Positions 44,265-54,756 of a DNA stretch of 64,000 nucleotides are shown piece by piece. Position 1 is the first letter of the stretch. The number at the start of each line of letters is the position of its first letter. The notes below the pieces were generated by a model, which saw only the letters and a program-made list of their open reading frames with translations, made no database searches and was not told the DNA's origin. Source of the stretch: Pseudogymnoascus destructans (lineage: Eukaryota; Ascomycota; Leotiomycetes; Thelebolales; Thelebolaceae); assembly GCF_001641265.1 (NCBI RefSeq), contig NW_020167525.1, forward strand, positions 1,528,501 to 1,592,500, read 5' to 3'. The position numbers and the translations under genes are program-made.

Positions 44265-45433
44265 ACAGTGCGGACGTGTTGCGGATGCTCTTCCTTGCAC
44301 TTCGAATAGATCAAGACGTCGTCAAGGTAGACAATGCACATCACATCTACAAGGCCTGCGAGCGCTTCATTGATATACGCCTGGAATGATGCGGGGGCGT
44401 TGCACAGCCCAAACGGCATCACTAAATATTCGAACAGGCCGTACCTTGTTCGGAAGGCAGTTTTCCACTCATCCCCCTTTCGGATTCTCATACGCTGGTA
44501 CGCATCCTTTGCGTCAAGCTTCGTGAACACTGCGGCCCCGCTTAGGCGGTCGAGTATTTCCGAAATAAGAGGGATTGGGTGTCGATTCTTCACTGTCATG
44601 GCGTTAAGCCCTCGATAATCGACACATAGGCGCTTCGAGCCATCTGGCTTTGGGACGAAAAGGATGGGCGCTCCAGGTGGGCTCGTCAAGTGACGGATCC
44701 AGCCCCTCTGAAGCGAATCCTCAATGTAACCCCTAAGCGTCGCCAACTCCTTCTCTGAGAGGCTGTAGATTGGTCCCCACGGGGGTTGCTTTCCCTCCTC
44801 AATATCTATGGCATGCTCTGCCCTCTTTGAGTATTCTGGGAGCGACGCTGCCCCTTCATCGTCAAAGACGTCCTCAAAAGATTGGTATTCTCTTGGAACT
44901 GTTGGTGTAGGTCGGGGTTCCTGGGGGTCGTCCATCCGGTGTAGCATTGCTACATACACTGGTCCGCCTTTCCCCCGCAGCTCTTCCGCTTCCTCGTTTG
45001 AGAGATATTGGATGTTGTCGGTAGGGAATCGCCATGTCCCTCGCGTCCAATTAATCACTAGGTTTTCGCGGAGAAGCCATGGATACCCTAACATGAGGTC
45101 GTATTCCTCCATGGCCGTAGACGCAAAGAGGTGTTCTCTTTCTTGCGTCTTGCCCCCATCGTCCTTGATGCGGAGGGTGAGCTGGGACTTCCCAAAGAGA
45201 GGTATTTCCTGGCTTCCTACACCCCTTGCTGTGGTGTAGCTTGGTTCCCACACTCCCCCGAGCTCTTTTGCCACTAAGTGGGATATGAGGTTGGCGGTTG
45301 TGCCGCTGTCAACGAGCGCGCGAAGGGGTCGCCACGCTTCCACTCCTCGTACGTCGACGAGAATCGACAGGCTGTTCTTCCCCTGGGTAACCGCTCCATC
45401 CATCGGGATTTGGATAGAGGGCCCTAGTTTTTT
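44265..45433 (-). pseudogene. Gypsy-B pol, 5' part: protease and reverse transcriptase
   Basis: Read after a -1 shift at the gag stop. Aspartic protease LRALVDSGTTANLISH, then the RT domain (FVPKPDGSKRLCVDYRGLNA, FRTRYGLFEYLVMPFGLCNA, CIVYLDDVLIYS) with the YLDD catalytic box. Ends at EEHPQHVRTV, where LTR-A begins. The frame upstream of the slippery site is open but belongs to the gag overlap. Confidence 0.9.
45424..45433 (-). promoter_or_regulatory. -1 frameshift slippery heptamer at the gag stop
   Basis: On the minus strand the gag frame ends CCA AAA AAC TAG. A_AAA_AAC is a canonical X_XXY_YYZ slippery heptamer in the correct register, and pol lies in the -1 frame (…AAA CTA GGG). A downstream RNA structure was not modelled. 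Confidence 0.75.
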
Positions 45434-46562
45434 GGTTGCAGGATGCCTTTTAGCTGGCTCCCCTGCTGTACCGCTCGGATGCGCTGCGCACCCTCGCCGT
45501 TCCTTAAGAAACACTGAGCGGTGCGGTGTCCCTCCTTTCCACAATGGAAACAGAGGTTGTTGTCCCTTCGCCGCTTCTCTTCCTCATCTGAGAGACGTGA
45601 GCGCTTCACTCCCGCTCTTTCTCTGCTTCGACTTCCCTGGTGGGGGTGCGAACCCCTCTTGTGAGGATTCTCCCCCCTCTTTTCTTCCTTGTGGTCCTTC
45701 TGACCCCCCTTTTCCTGGCCCTTTGGTAGGTTGGCTTGTTCAAACCGGGAGGCGAGCGCTATAAGGGCGCTTCGCGTCCGCGGAATCTCAGGATAAGTGA
45801 TTATCCTCAAGCGTAGATCGGGCCGGAGCTTTGCGAGGAAGTGCTGAACTCGATGTTCTTCACTGTATGCCTTCAACTCCCCCTCTAACGTCTCGAGGTA
45901 GGTCGCAAAGGTTTGCGCAGACTGTCCGGGTCGCTGGCGCGCCTCCTCGTATTTGATCGCTGTCGAGAGGCCCCGATTAACTGGATCCTCAACGAGGTCA
46001 AGAAGGAACTTCTTGAACCCCTTCCAAGTCTTCTGGAAGTCAGGTTCCTTCTCGTGTCGAAGCCATGCGCTCGAGGTTCGCCCTCGAGCCACGTTGCCGC
46101 CAAGTCACAGCGGAGCTCGTCTGATTTATTCAGACTTGGCTCTAACCGAAAGCTTAACTCGCAGCTTGTGACGAATTCTGAGTGCTCTCTGACCGTTCTT
46201 CCCTTGTATGGCGCGATCTGCCGGGGTCTTATGCTCTTCGGCAGTCCCCCATAAAAGACGGAGCTGGATGATGCGACACTTGGGTCGTCGACGGGGAGGC
46301 CTGGCGGTAGAACTTCCGCAACGTCCCCGTCTTCCAACTGCTTCCTTAGCCGCTCAATTCGCTCGGCCGCCTCCTTGAGCTGGAGCTTCGCAAGGAGTTC
46401 TTCCTCGATGGCCTGGGCAGTTGCTAGCTGGTCCTCGATCCCTTGCTGACTTTCAGCTGGCGGCAGAGACGCTGCTTCGCGACTGCCACTCCCTTCGGTG
46501 TCTGCGGTCTGAGTGCGGGTGCGTGGCGGCATGGGTTCGGCTTCTCTTTTGACTTCCCTCAC
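45424..46562 (-). pseudogene. Gypsy-B gag with one frameshift
   Basis: From MREVKREAEPMPPRTRTQTA at 46562: a helical N-terminus (EEELLAKLQLKEAAERIERL) and capsid region (YKGRTVREHSEFVTSCELSF). A single-base frameshift near 46068 follows, then capsid C-terminus (FKKFLLDLVEDPVNRG … QTFATYLETLEGEL), a basic Arg-rich linker and a CCHC knuckle CFHCGKEGHRTAQC. Stops at 45424, overlapping the start of pol. Confidence 0.88.
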
Positions 46563-46605
46563 TGGGCTACTCTTCCTAATCGTAGGAATGGTGGAGCGTT
46601 CAGAA

Positions 46606-46820
46606 TGTAAAGGACTTCTTGGCGAGTAGGGCAGTGGGAAGTCACGGGAAGGAATATACGTAGAATCCTGGTCTATTGATACGAAGACTGAACGCTGACC
46701 TTCCTCCGAAGGTCCGCGTTCCTACTATATAGTTCTACGTGTCCTGTCCGGACCGACATGCCTCCGTCTTGGCACTGAAGGGCACGTGAGTATTGCCCGC
46801 ACGTGATTCGGTTCGTGACA
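46606..46820 (-). repeat. Gypsy-B 5' LTR
   Basis: 215 bp, no difference from the other LTR seen by eye. Its outer end lies 91 bp upstream of the MED8 start codon; its own promoter faces away from MED8. Confidence 0.93.
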
Positions 46821-46911
46821 CCACCTGTCTCGGTGACCCCCCACGACTCTTTGATGATACTTATCCATACTCCTTGTTACCATCGCATGATACAAGTGAC
46901 ATTCGCCCAAC

Positions 46912-47621
46912 ATGACGAGCCTCAACTCCGATGAAATGCGCGCCATTGACCAGACACGAACGCGACTGGATCAGCTAACCAAGAGCATTGGCGCCCTCAA
47001 GAACGACATATTACGATCTCCAGTTATGCCACCAATGTACGAATACCCCCACTACCCCATTCGAAAGATGGGAAGTCCAATTAGGATAGAAGCTGACAAT
47101 ACATCCATAGAGACTCGATCCAAGTACACTCCACAATCCTCGCCCAAAGCCTCAAAAACATCACCAACCACCTCTGCAAACACTCCGACCTCTTCTCACA
47201 AACGGTCGTCTACCCCTCCACCAACTTCCCCGGCCGGACCCAGGAAGGTCTAGTCGGGCAACTACTACGCAAGAAGCTCGAGCCGAGCGCCGAGAGCTGG
47301 GTCGAGGAAGGGCGCGCACTGGGAAAAACAGAGAACGTGGGGGGAGGACAAGACGAGAACCTCGATGAGCTGTGGAGCTTCGCAAAGGAATACGTGTTAC
47401 CTCAGGTTGCGAAGGCGGCGCAGCTGAGTAGGTCTTCACTGGATGATATATATGCCGAGAGCGACGAGGAGGAAGAAGAGGCGGAGGAGGAAGGGGAGGA
47501 GGAAGGTGGTGAGAAAAAACATGCTTATGGTGATGGTGGGAGTCGGAATCCGGCGGGGATCTCAAGAGATCTCAATGCTATTACGCGGTTTATGACGACG
47601 GGTACGGCGACTGGCAACTGA
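46912..47621 (+). CDS. med8: Mediator complex subunit 8
   Basis: Head-module subunit of Mediator, which links activators to RNA polymerase II in the nucleus. Exons 46912-47036 and 47111-47621 (74-bp intron, GTACGA donor, GCTGAC branch) give 211 aa. Seen: MTSLNSDEMRAIDQTRTRLD, the helical TILAQSLKNITNHLCKHSDL, then VVYPSTNFPGRTQEGLVGQL and LRKKLEPSAESWVEEGR, which are conserved in fungal Med8, an acidic tract (SDEEEEEAEEEGEEEG) and a short C-terminal block. Slightly shorter than typical (about 240). The open frame reading through the intron (46912-47253) is wrong. Gypsy-B has replaced everything more than 91 bp upstream. Confidence 0.88.
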
Positions 47622-48321
47622 ATCCTGGATGTGGAATTCATGGTGTCAGATGTTCAATATGGGAACCACGTTGAAGGCGCTGCGCTTCCCTGTTATATCT
47701 TGAAGGTAGCCACTCACTGAAACGCGGCAACTCACCTTTATACCAGTGGCTAGTATCGAGGGATGGTGGTCTATGAGAAGGCTCTGATGAAAAAGGAGGT
47801 GTTGAAGGCCTCACATCTATACCCCAAAGGGTCGATCCCATCAACAACGCTGCAATAGTCATGGATTGCGGTCGTTCCTGCGAGCGTGATAGACAATGCT
47901 GGGCGAAGTCCTCTTGTTGGGCTTTACGGATCGTTTTAATATCTCAATTTTAGGCGGAACCAAGGAGGATATAGGCTGTGCGGAGGCGACGGCTTCGACT
48001 AAAGACAGCGAAGCAGTCGTACGGACGAAGTTTTCTTTTGTCTCGCCCAACTAAAATATAATACCGAAGCAAGAAGCATAAATAAATAAAAACATACAAC
48101 AGTTGTTATTCGCTAGTTATCACCCGTATGTGACAGTTATGGAGCTGTAGTGGTATAAATATCGTCGCGGGCGACGAAAATGCGGAGTGACAAAGAGGTA
48201 GATAGGAGAAAAGTTATGTACAACGTGGGAACCCCAAGGACTGAAGCAGTAGTCACAGTCCCCCAGTTGTTAAACCGCAAATCATCGGGCACTAGCGCTT
48301 ATATGCTCAGCACCTCCGTCT
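47622..48321. other. Intergenic between convergent MED8 and monooxygenase genes
   Basis: 3' regions of both genes. Nothing else recognised. Confidence 0.5.
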
Positions 48322-49877
48322 CTAACCCATCCCATGGCCATGCCTCTCCTCAAAGATCTCGTCCCACTTCAGCTCCTCCACCCACTTCGGCTCTTCCGCT
48401 GTCGAGTCCACACTTCTCTCCCCATCGCTGCCGACCCAATTCACTTCGTCATGCTCCTCGCGATCCATGGCATCGATCTTCTTCAGCGAAGACGGGAACA
48501 CCCTATTTCTTATAAACCCCCTTAGCTTATGTTTCCCCGGAAACATAATCTTCTGCATCATATACGAGCGCTGCCGCTCGACCTCGCGCCGCGCAATGTT
48601 CTCTCTCACATAGTCATCCAGAGCGGCCGACTGGCGCCGCTCGCGCCTGTACGCCGGTGATGTGACACGGTCCGCGAGGGCGACGGCGTCCATTATTGCG
48701 CAGTTCGCACCGCGGCTGAGGGTGTTGCTCATGTTGAAAACGGCGTCGCCAAGGAGGGTGATATTAGGGGAGGAGGTCCAGGGCTGGACGGCCTCGCTTT
48801 TGCGGACGATGTTCACGTAGGCTGTGTCAAGGCAGATCATCTTGGCGAGCTCGCGAAAGCGAGGGTGGATGCCCGGCTGGGAAGTGCGCGCGAGCACCTC
48901 GGCTTGTAGCTCGGAGTGGGTGAGTTCGTTAGGGGAGCAGCGGCGGTTGTGGAAGTTGGCGTAGGGGGACCCAGCGCCGAGCATGATGTAGGAGTCTTCG
49001 GGATCGATGGTGTGCTGGTTGTAGCGTGTGGAAAAGGGGGCGAGGGGATTCTGCCAGGGGGCGAGCATGATATATTGATTGTTTGGGCAGAAGGTATACG
49101 TAAGAGTTAGCTTTAGGACCATACAGATGGGCGTAGTAGGACGGGAAGTTTTACCATTGATCTGCCGGGGGACCCTGATAACTTCAAGGACCTTTCCGTA
49201 AGCGGGACCTTGAAATAAATGACTGCCACGCCCAGGTCCTCAATGGTGGCATGGTTGATCAACTGCTTTCGAACATTCGAGTTCGTGCCGTCTGCACCTA
49301 CTAAGAGGTCACACTCGTCGGTACTCCCGTCAGCGAAAAATGCTCTCACTCTTCCTTTCGGCAGCACCTCATAGCGCTCGAAGCAAATACCTGTCCGAAC
49401 AAAGGGAGCCTGCTTCACGAGGGCTTCTCTCAGGTGCCACCTCGACACGGAGAACTGGTCCTTCGTGGGGTCCGAGTCCCAGGTGAGCATCTTGTTGCCA
49501 TTTGCCTTGAAAAACTCGATCTTCTCCCCTCCCTCCGGCTGCTCCCCGATGCCGAAGGCGAGGTCTGCCCAGATGTCGCTCTTCAGTTTGCGCTTCAGCA
49601 TCGACAGCGTGCTGCCTGACAGCATCACGCGGAACCCGACAACGCGGTCATCGATAGCTCTGTACCGCTCGTAGCATGCTAGCCGTATTCCCGGTGCTGA
49701 GTGGAGTATCTGTGCGAGGGCGAGACCTCCGATACCAGCGCCGATGATGATAACCTTCAATGAGTCGACGTCGTTAGATGTGGTGCATGGCATCTCGGAT
49801 TTGGGATCTGCTCCGTCAGGAATAGTCTTATCACCCTGGTCTAGAAAAGCTGCTAAGGCCCTTTGTAATGGCAACAT
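48322..49877 (-). CDS. FAD-dependent monooxygenase
   Basis: Group A flavin hydroxylase acting on an unknown, probably aromatic or secondary-metabolite substrate. Frame 1 (49877 downward) has the dinucleotide fold KVIIIGAGIGGLALAQILHS, FSVSRWHLREAL, and the DG motif DLLVGADGTNSNVRKQ. Frame 2 (to 48322) has YIMLGAGSPYANF and the GD motif ITLLGDAVFNMSNTLSRGAN. They can be joined by a 104-bp intron (49154-49051; GTAAAA donor, CTAAC branch, CAG acceptor), giving about 483 aa with phases in agreement. A second possibility is a frameshift, since the intron itself has some coding look (NSYVYLLPKQ). Related in family, but not closely, to the pseudogene at 14143. Confidence 0.75.
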
Positions 49878-50330
49878 TAGATGTAGGGAAGGAAAATGTC
49901 CTTGGCCTTCTGTGTGGTTTTAATATCGTGTCCTGTGGCGATTCTTAGTTAAAAACCTTAGTGTTTACCTATATCCCGTGGCAAATATGATGCAGGTATA
50001 GAAGTCGTTAATATGATAAAAATGTAGAGTGGCCTAGGTCCTGGTCTAGAGTGACATGATTTCGAGCTGTAGAGCTGCACATCAGGTCGTCATCCCGCAA
50101 TTTTATTCTGCTAATCAATCCGTTATCAACAGTCGCGCTACGTATTAACTCCTTATCAATTCTATGCTAAATAGTCGCCTAGTCCGAATTATTCACATCT
50201 TGTTAAAGACTGCACAGTTTCTTCGCTAAGTAGGTCCCTGCGTTTTCGGTTCTGGCAATCGGCGACTAAAAAATCCTTCTACTCCCCACATCTTGATTGG
50301 TCCTCCTCCTCTGGTAACATAGCGTCATAT
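49878..50330. other. Intergenic, upstream of the monooxygenase
   Basis: No gene or repeat recognised. Probable promoter near 49880-50000. Confidence 0.45.
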
Positions 50331-50754
50331 TGTGTAGGGAAGTTCCCTGACACTGTCAGGCTAGAGAAATTCTGACAGTGTACGTCTTGAGGAAGGCGTC
50401 ATCAGCCACCCTTGCGTCTCCGGGCCTCTCATTCTCGGAATGCGCTGTTTTGCAAGCGTTAGGTCGATGTCGAACTGGCTTATAAGATGCGGAAGCGTTG
50501 CTGGGAAAACAGGATCGGGATTGGGGAGAGGCCGAGATCCCCACTATAGAGCCGGCTCTTGGTAACTTGCTCACTAGGGCAAGTGAAAACTCTGCACTGA
50601 GAACAGTGGGTAAGTCGGAGGTTTCGGGGGTTATATAGGGCCCTCAGAAGCCTATAAATCACTACGTAGGCCTATTAGAATAGGTAGGATGATTGAATTG
50701 ATTACTGCATTATATATACTATATGCTGTGGATCGCCGTGTCTCGCCCCCAACA
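50331..50754 (+). mobile_element. Copia-type LTR remnant
   Basis: Starts TGTGTAGGGAAGTTCCC, ends CGCCCCCAACA. The interior GGTTTC … GCCTATAAATCACTACGTAGGCC … GAATTGATTA aligns with the LTR at 31852 (GCCTACAAATAGCGTACGTA…), so the two are diverged members of one family. No target duplication found. Confidence 0.5.
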
Positions 50755-51269
50755 ACCGTGCGAGTGCCGCCAATGGTGCTGATGTCGAGGAACTTGCATT
50801 TCAAATCGGCAGCGATCCATATGTTCAGCTCGCGACGACATACCAACCCTAGGTTGTTTAGCTATATCTTAATGACGTACAACACGAAACACACTCACCT
50901 CGCCTGTGCCATTCTTGTGGAAGGTGAGTCGTGTTGGCGTTGATCGGGGAACGCGCGCGCACGGGTCTACCGCCGTTTTCGAGCTTGCTGGCCACTTAAC
51001 GAAGGGCGCAGTAGCGTTTGGCAGAGCTAGTCAGGCAGAGAAACTGAGTCATCGTTGTCCCTCGGAGACAACCTTGGATGGTGTTTGATCTCTTGGTTGA
51101 AATTCGGGAGCATGACGAGGTTATCCGTCGTTTGCGAGACTTTGCATAGTGGTGGGGCACAATGCCATGTGATTTGCGGTCCTGACCAAGTTAGGCTCCA
51201 ATACAATAGCGTAGTTGAAGCAATCCGATGCTCCTGTCTCGAAAAGCACCGCAATCCTACACGACACAA
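50755..51269. other. No recognised gene
   Basis: A minus-strand frame just right of the LTR (VCRRELNIWIAADLKCKFLD) looks coding but matches nothing I know; it may be the gene the LTR entered. The rest is featureless. Confidence 0.3.
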
Positions 51270-51430
51270 TATCTTACAGTTACAGTTACAGTTTATATTA
51301 AGCCACACCCTACATGGTGGGCCTCCATGGCCCGTCTCGACTCCTTAAGCTCATGTGCCCCCAGGTCTCGAACCTGGGATACCTCGACATGCGTGACACG
51401 CAGCATATATACTGACGTGAACCATTCATC
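51270..51430 (-). mobile_element. Candidate tRNA-derived SINE
   Basis: On the minus strand: a tRNA-Asp-like head (TGCGTGTCACGCA), a perfect Pol III B box GGTTCGAGACC (51374-51364) closing a CCAGG-TTCGAGA-CCTGG T-arm, a body of about 75 nt and a 3' tail of three TGTAAC-type hexamers (51270-51290). The acceptor stem does not close and the A box is weak, so it is not a functional tRNA. Head, B box and short tandem-repeat tail in order are the SINE arrangement. Target duplication not resolved. Confidence 0.45.
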
Positions 51431-52010
51431 TTGCAGGAGTTCTTGGTCTGTGGGATCAGCTTCATAATCTTAAGTATGAACGCCTTATTCTCCCTCGAAA
51501 TCTCTTGCTCAGTAATGCGTGCGAAGGGCTTCACATTTTCTCATGGTACGCCGTGCATGACGTGGGCGAGAATTCCTAACGTCTCATTGTCTGCAATCTC
51601 CTTATACGATAGCAGAAATGGTCGAAAAAACTGATGCTACCTCATGAGAATATCCAACTTGTATTCTTCATGTCCAGCTGGAACGTCTGGTTAAAGACGA
51701 ACCAGTTCCCACCCCAAATTAGGGTGATGAGCTACGCATGGATGAGATTATCAGTGCTGAACCCAAAAAGTGACGGAAAGGGCTGACATAATGCACGTAC
51801 CATGGCGCCGAAAGACCAAATGTTTGTAGGGGTACCCCATCGACGGACGTGCTCTGCACTGCCAAGTGCAGTAATGTCTGGTCTTTCTTATTCGCAGGTG
51901 ACATATCCGCTCCTTGAGCGAGAAGTCCCTCTGCTGCATATCCTGATTCGCGTCTGCTGGGAGTGGGGACTCTGAAATTGGTGCGTTGATAATCGATTTA
52001 TCGAAGCGGT
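51431..52010 (-). pseudogene. Degraded gene remnant with an ankyrin-like segment
   Basis: Minus-strand pieces: AAEGLLAQGADMSPANKKDQ…TLLHLAVQ near 51900 (ankyrin-type), GGNWFVFNQTFQLDMKNTSW near 51690, and FRPFLLSYKEIADNETLGIL plus FARITEQEISRENKAFIL near 51500 with an in-frame TGA. The last piece ends where the candidate SINE starts. Family not recognised beyond the ankyrin resemblance. Confidence 0.4.
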
Positions 52011-52086
52011 TCTGCTGGGGAATACATACTCGAATACTTTCGTTGCACCGGGGAGCGAGAGGAACAATCATCCAGCACGATTCTAT

Positions 52087-53842
52087 CTACGGATTCTCCA
52101 CAGAATATCCGGCCTCAAATAAATGTCGCAACTCTTGCTCATACTTTTTTTTTTCCAAAAGTTTTGCAGCTACAATCTCCCGCGCATCAGGAGCCCAGTA
52201 AGCCGATACCATTTTTGCAAATCTGTTATCCCGTCGCGGCTCAAATATTGGCTGTATATGTTGGACGAAAAGGTTGTATAGGCCTTTAGGGCTTTTTAGC
52301 GCGTGGAAATACCAGAAGTTTCCGATCTTCCAGCCTCTTCTCATGATGTCTGCGCGGTATCCTGCACTGCCGTACACAGATGGAAATGATTTCTCTTTTT
52401 CTTCGAATATGTCCATGAATTCTTGGCATGCGCTCTCAAACTTTTGAAGCTCTTCACCTTTGAACTCGTCCACGCCACGGTTGGTTATCCAATATGGCGG
52501 AGCTAGCATCTCTATAGGAAGCGAGCATGCCCACTCGAGATCGATGATGTATTTAATGTGCCAGTTGCTGTCCACAAAGATGTTGCCTCGATGTAGGTCA
52601 GTGAGATTAAAAACAAATGGCCCATGCCGAAGGTCTCGGCTTGTGAAGTAGGAAAGAAGTCCTCGCATTGTGAATAGGTTTGCCATCTGTGAAAAGCCAT
52701 CTTCCTCGCTGATTATAGAGTTGGGCTGGTTTCGTATGCGGCTATCATGACATGCCAAGAGATCAGTGTAGTACGCATCTGTAGTCGTGTAGGTTGAATG
52801 TCTCGGTATGTTGGTCAAAATGCCTTCGTTTTCGAGGGAATGGAAATGATGAGCCAAGGGTCGATTTGTTAGCATAAGCACCCCTCGTTCGTCTATTGTC
52901 CAGGACCCAATACGAGGCAAAGGCAACTGACTTAAGGTAAGCATGATGTGAGATAAATCTTTAAAGAAGTTGGATCTCAGGTCACGATTGTGGCGGAGTT
53001 CGTCCCAGGATTCGGAAAGCAATTCTGCATCTGTAGTCTCGATATAGTCCATAATCAGATATCCATGGTCTAGAATGCCTTGACGGCTATGGCTTATATA
53101 TCGACAAGGTAGGGTAGATGTAAAGAACCATGTTAAGGCACGTCGAATGTGCCAAGCCGTTCTCGTCCTCCAAGATGTATTTTCGGGCTTCGTAAACTAT
53201 GTCATCGCATAAATTAGCATATGCTATAAAATTCAGCATGGGGATTTTTACACTCTGACCACCTGGAAATCCAAATCCCCATAAGAACGGTATTGGGACA
53301 TCTGAGCAGTTTTCTTGAATCCAGATGAAGGCAGCGGCTTCGGTGCGGAGTTTCTCGTCTGAATTGCCGGGACATGTTGACTCTCCAACTTTGTAGGGCA
53401 GCGGTAGCCGAAGTAGCACCCGTTTCCTTGGATACTTCCTCCAATTATCAATGTATATCGGTATACAAACATTGAAGCTGCCGTGTTTCCACTCCTTGAA
53501 ATCTCCAAATCGGCATGTTTCGCTTTTCGCAAGGGAGAGATGGAGTGATACGAGAGCCTTGAAGTCTTCGCGATGCTCGTAGATCCAAAAAAAAAAGTCC
53601 TCGCGTTGACTGGAATATGCTAATGGAAAGAGCACATTGTCCTCCTCATCGAGAGCTTCTGCCAATGTCATCTTCCCATACAGCAGTGGTAGGGTGACCG
53701 AAACGTTTGACGGGTGCTCAAACCCAGGAAGCGCCGATTCTGATTTTGGCGTAGCTTCATCTTCTCTGTTGAGGCTGCAACGGTCGTTATGAGGCAGTGA
53801 TACTGTAGAAGGCATATTTTTGTCGTTCATAGTTGCCATCAA
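52087..53842 (-). pseudogene. Aminoglycoside-phosphotransferase/choline-kinase-like protein, two frames
   Basis: Fungal APH-family kinase-fold protein of unknown substrate. Frame 1 (53842 to about 53087) has the N-lobe (GSFNVCIPIYIDNWRKYPRK … VLLRLPLPYKVGE) and the PIPFLWGFGFPGGQSV block. Frame 2 contains, upstream of its Met at 53052, ALTWFFTSTLPCRYI and HGYLIMDYIE, then the catalytic loop FVFNLTDLHRGNIFVD and metal-binding IIDLEWACSLP, ending at 52087. Key residues are present. The two frames overlap between about 53200 and 53087 and no phase-correct intron was found, so a one-base frameshift is likely; an assembly error would make it an intact gene of about 560-580 aa. Confidence 0.7.
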
Positions 53843-54010
53843 ATCGGAGTACAGGGGATAGGATTTGAGGGTTTGTTTAGTTCCATCATACTAAACTAGC
53901 GTATCGCTATATCCACCCCATGCTCAAGCTGGAATCTGACTAATCATTTTGAAGTGGGTGCACCTCCCATCTTCGTCACCAACTACTGACATCTCCATCT
54001 CTGTCACTAA

Positions 54011-54187
54011 CTAGTATCCCCTCCGCGCCCTCGCGGCGTCTCCAGTGCTTGACAACTGGCGAACGGTTGTCTGATCAGTAAGCGCTTTCGTGATGTCAGC
54101 CTTGGTCTTGCGATCGGCCTCAGCTTTCTTCGCTGCTTCGGCTTGAGCCGCCGCTTGCGCGGGTTGGGGTTCCTGCTCGTTGGGCAT
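54011..54187 (-). CDS. Small Ala/Lys-rich protein
   Basis: 58 aa from ATG at 54187 (MPNEQEPQPAQAAAQAEAAK…), strongly helical A/E/K composition followed by TDQTTVRQLSSTGDAARARR and GY. An in-frame acceptor-like ATGCAG lies just upstream, so an extra 5' exon or leader intron is possible. Composition suggests a soluble intrinsically disordered or coiled protein. Not recognised; kept because the frame has coherent composition and its own promoter-like upstream region. Confidence 0.5.
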   Translation of the reverse strand: MPNEQEPQPAQAAAQAEAAKKAEADRKTKADITKALTDQTTVRQLSSTGDAARARRGY

Positions 54188-54756
54188 TTTAAGGTCTGCA
54201 TATGGCTATTGTTTAGCTCCAAAAGCAAAGCATGAAGTCTGCCACACATACTTCGAGATTCAGAGTAAAAGATTGAAGAGTGCTCTGATGGAAGAACGTG
54301 AAGATTGAAGACTGCTGGTCGGATATTTTACTTGACAAGTCGTGAGTTAGAAAGAGCCTATTTATGCCTGCGGCGGATAATCGATTGAAGGGTTGGTGAA
54401 AGCAATATTGGGCGCTGATGGATTAGTGGAACGGTTGGGACCGGATACGTCCGCTGCCACGTCACTCCCACATGCGATCTAGCAAGTTTATGGCCTTACC
54501 TACGAAGGCTGTTTAAACAAGCACTCTGATTGCGTCCACAGTTTCTACATGGTCGTGCATGGTTGCAAAACTGTCGTATTGATTGATTGGTTGATTGATT
54601 GGTTGATTGATTGATACCACTAGATTTGGCGTGGGGCCCACCATGGTGCCTTGAGAAGATTGGCCAATTGTCGTCAGGAGCGACGAGACTGGATACGTGA
54701 CAACTAATCCATCGCCCTACGAATGCACTGAAGCGAAATCTTCCCGTCCTCGAGCA
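54188..54756. other. Intergenic with a 12-bp tandem repeat
   Basis: Upstream region of the small gene. 54579-54615 is a TTGATTGATTGG array. The 5' break of Gypsy-C lies near 54756. Confidence 0.5.

Larger units (their letters stand above)
34929..46820 (-). mobile_element. Gypsy-B: Ty3/Gypsy retrotransposon with nested Gypsy-A
   Basis: Two 215-bp LTRs (34929-35143 and 46606-46820) look identical base for base, with TG..CA ends. CCACC flanks both outer ends (34924-34928, 46821-46825). The minus-strand order is 5' LTR, gag, protease-RT, [Gypsy-A insertion], RNase H-integrase, antisense gene, polypurine tract (AAAGGGGGGGATAT directly before the 3' LTR), 3' LTR. Removing the inserted part leaves an element of about 6.1 kb. 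LTR identity indicates recent arrival, yet gag carries a frameshift, so this copy is probably not autonomous. Confidence 0.93.

Noticed and set aside
45285..45764. Plus-strand 159-codon frame opposite Gypsy-B gag-pol as another antisense gene
   Set aside because: Entirely overlaps the gag-pol coding region in antisense and lacks splice signals or domain content, unlike the gene at 35223.
51320..51430. Functional tRNA gene on the minus strand
   Set aside because: The T-arm and B box are perfect, but the acceptor stem does not close and the anticodon stem pairs poorly; better explained as a SINE head.
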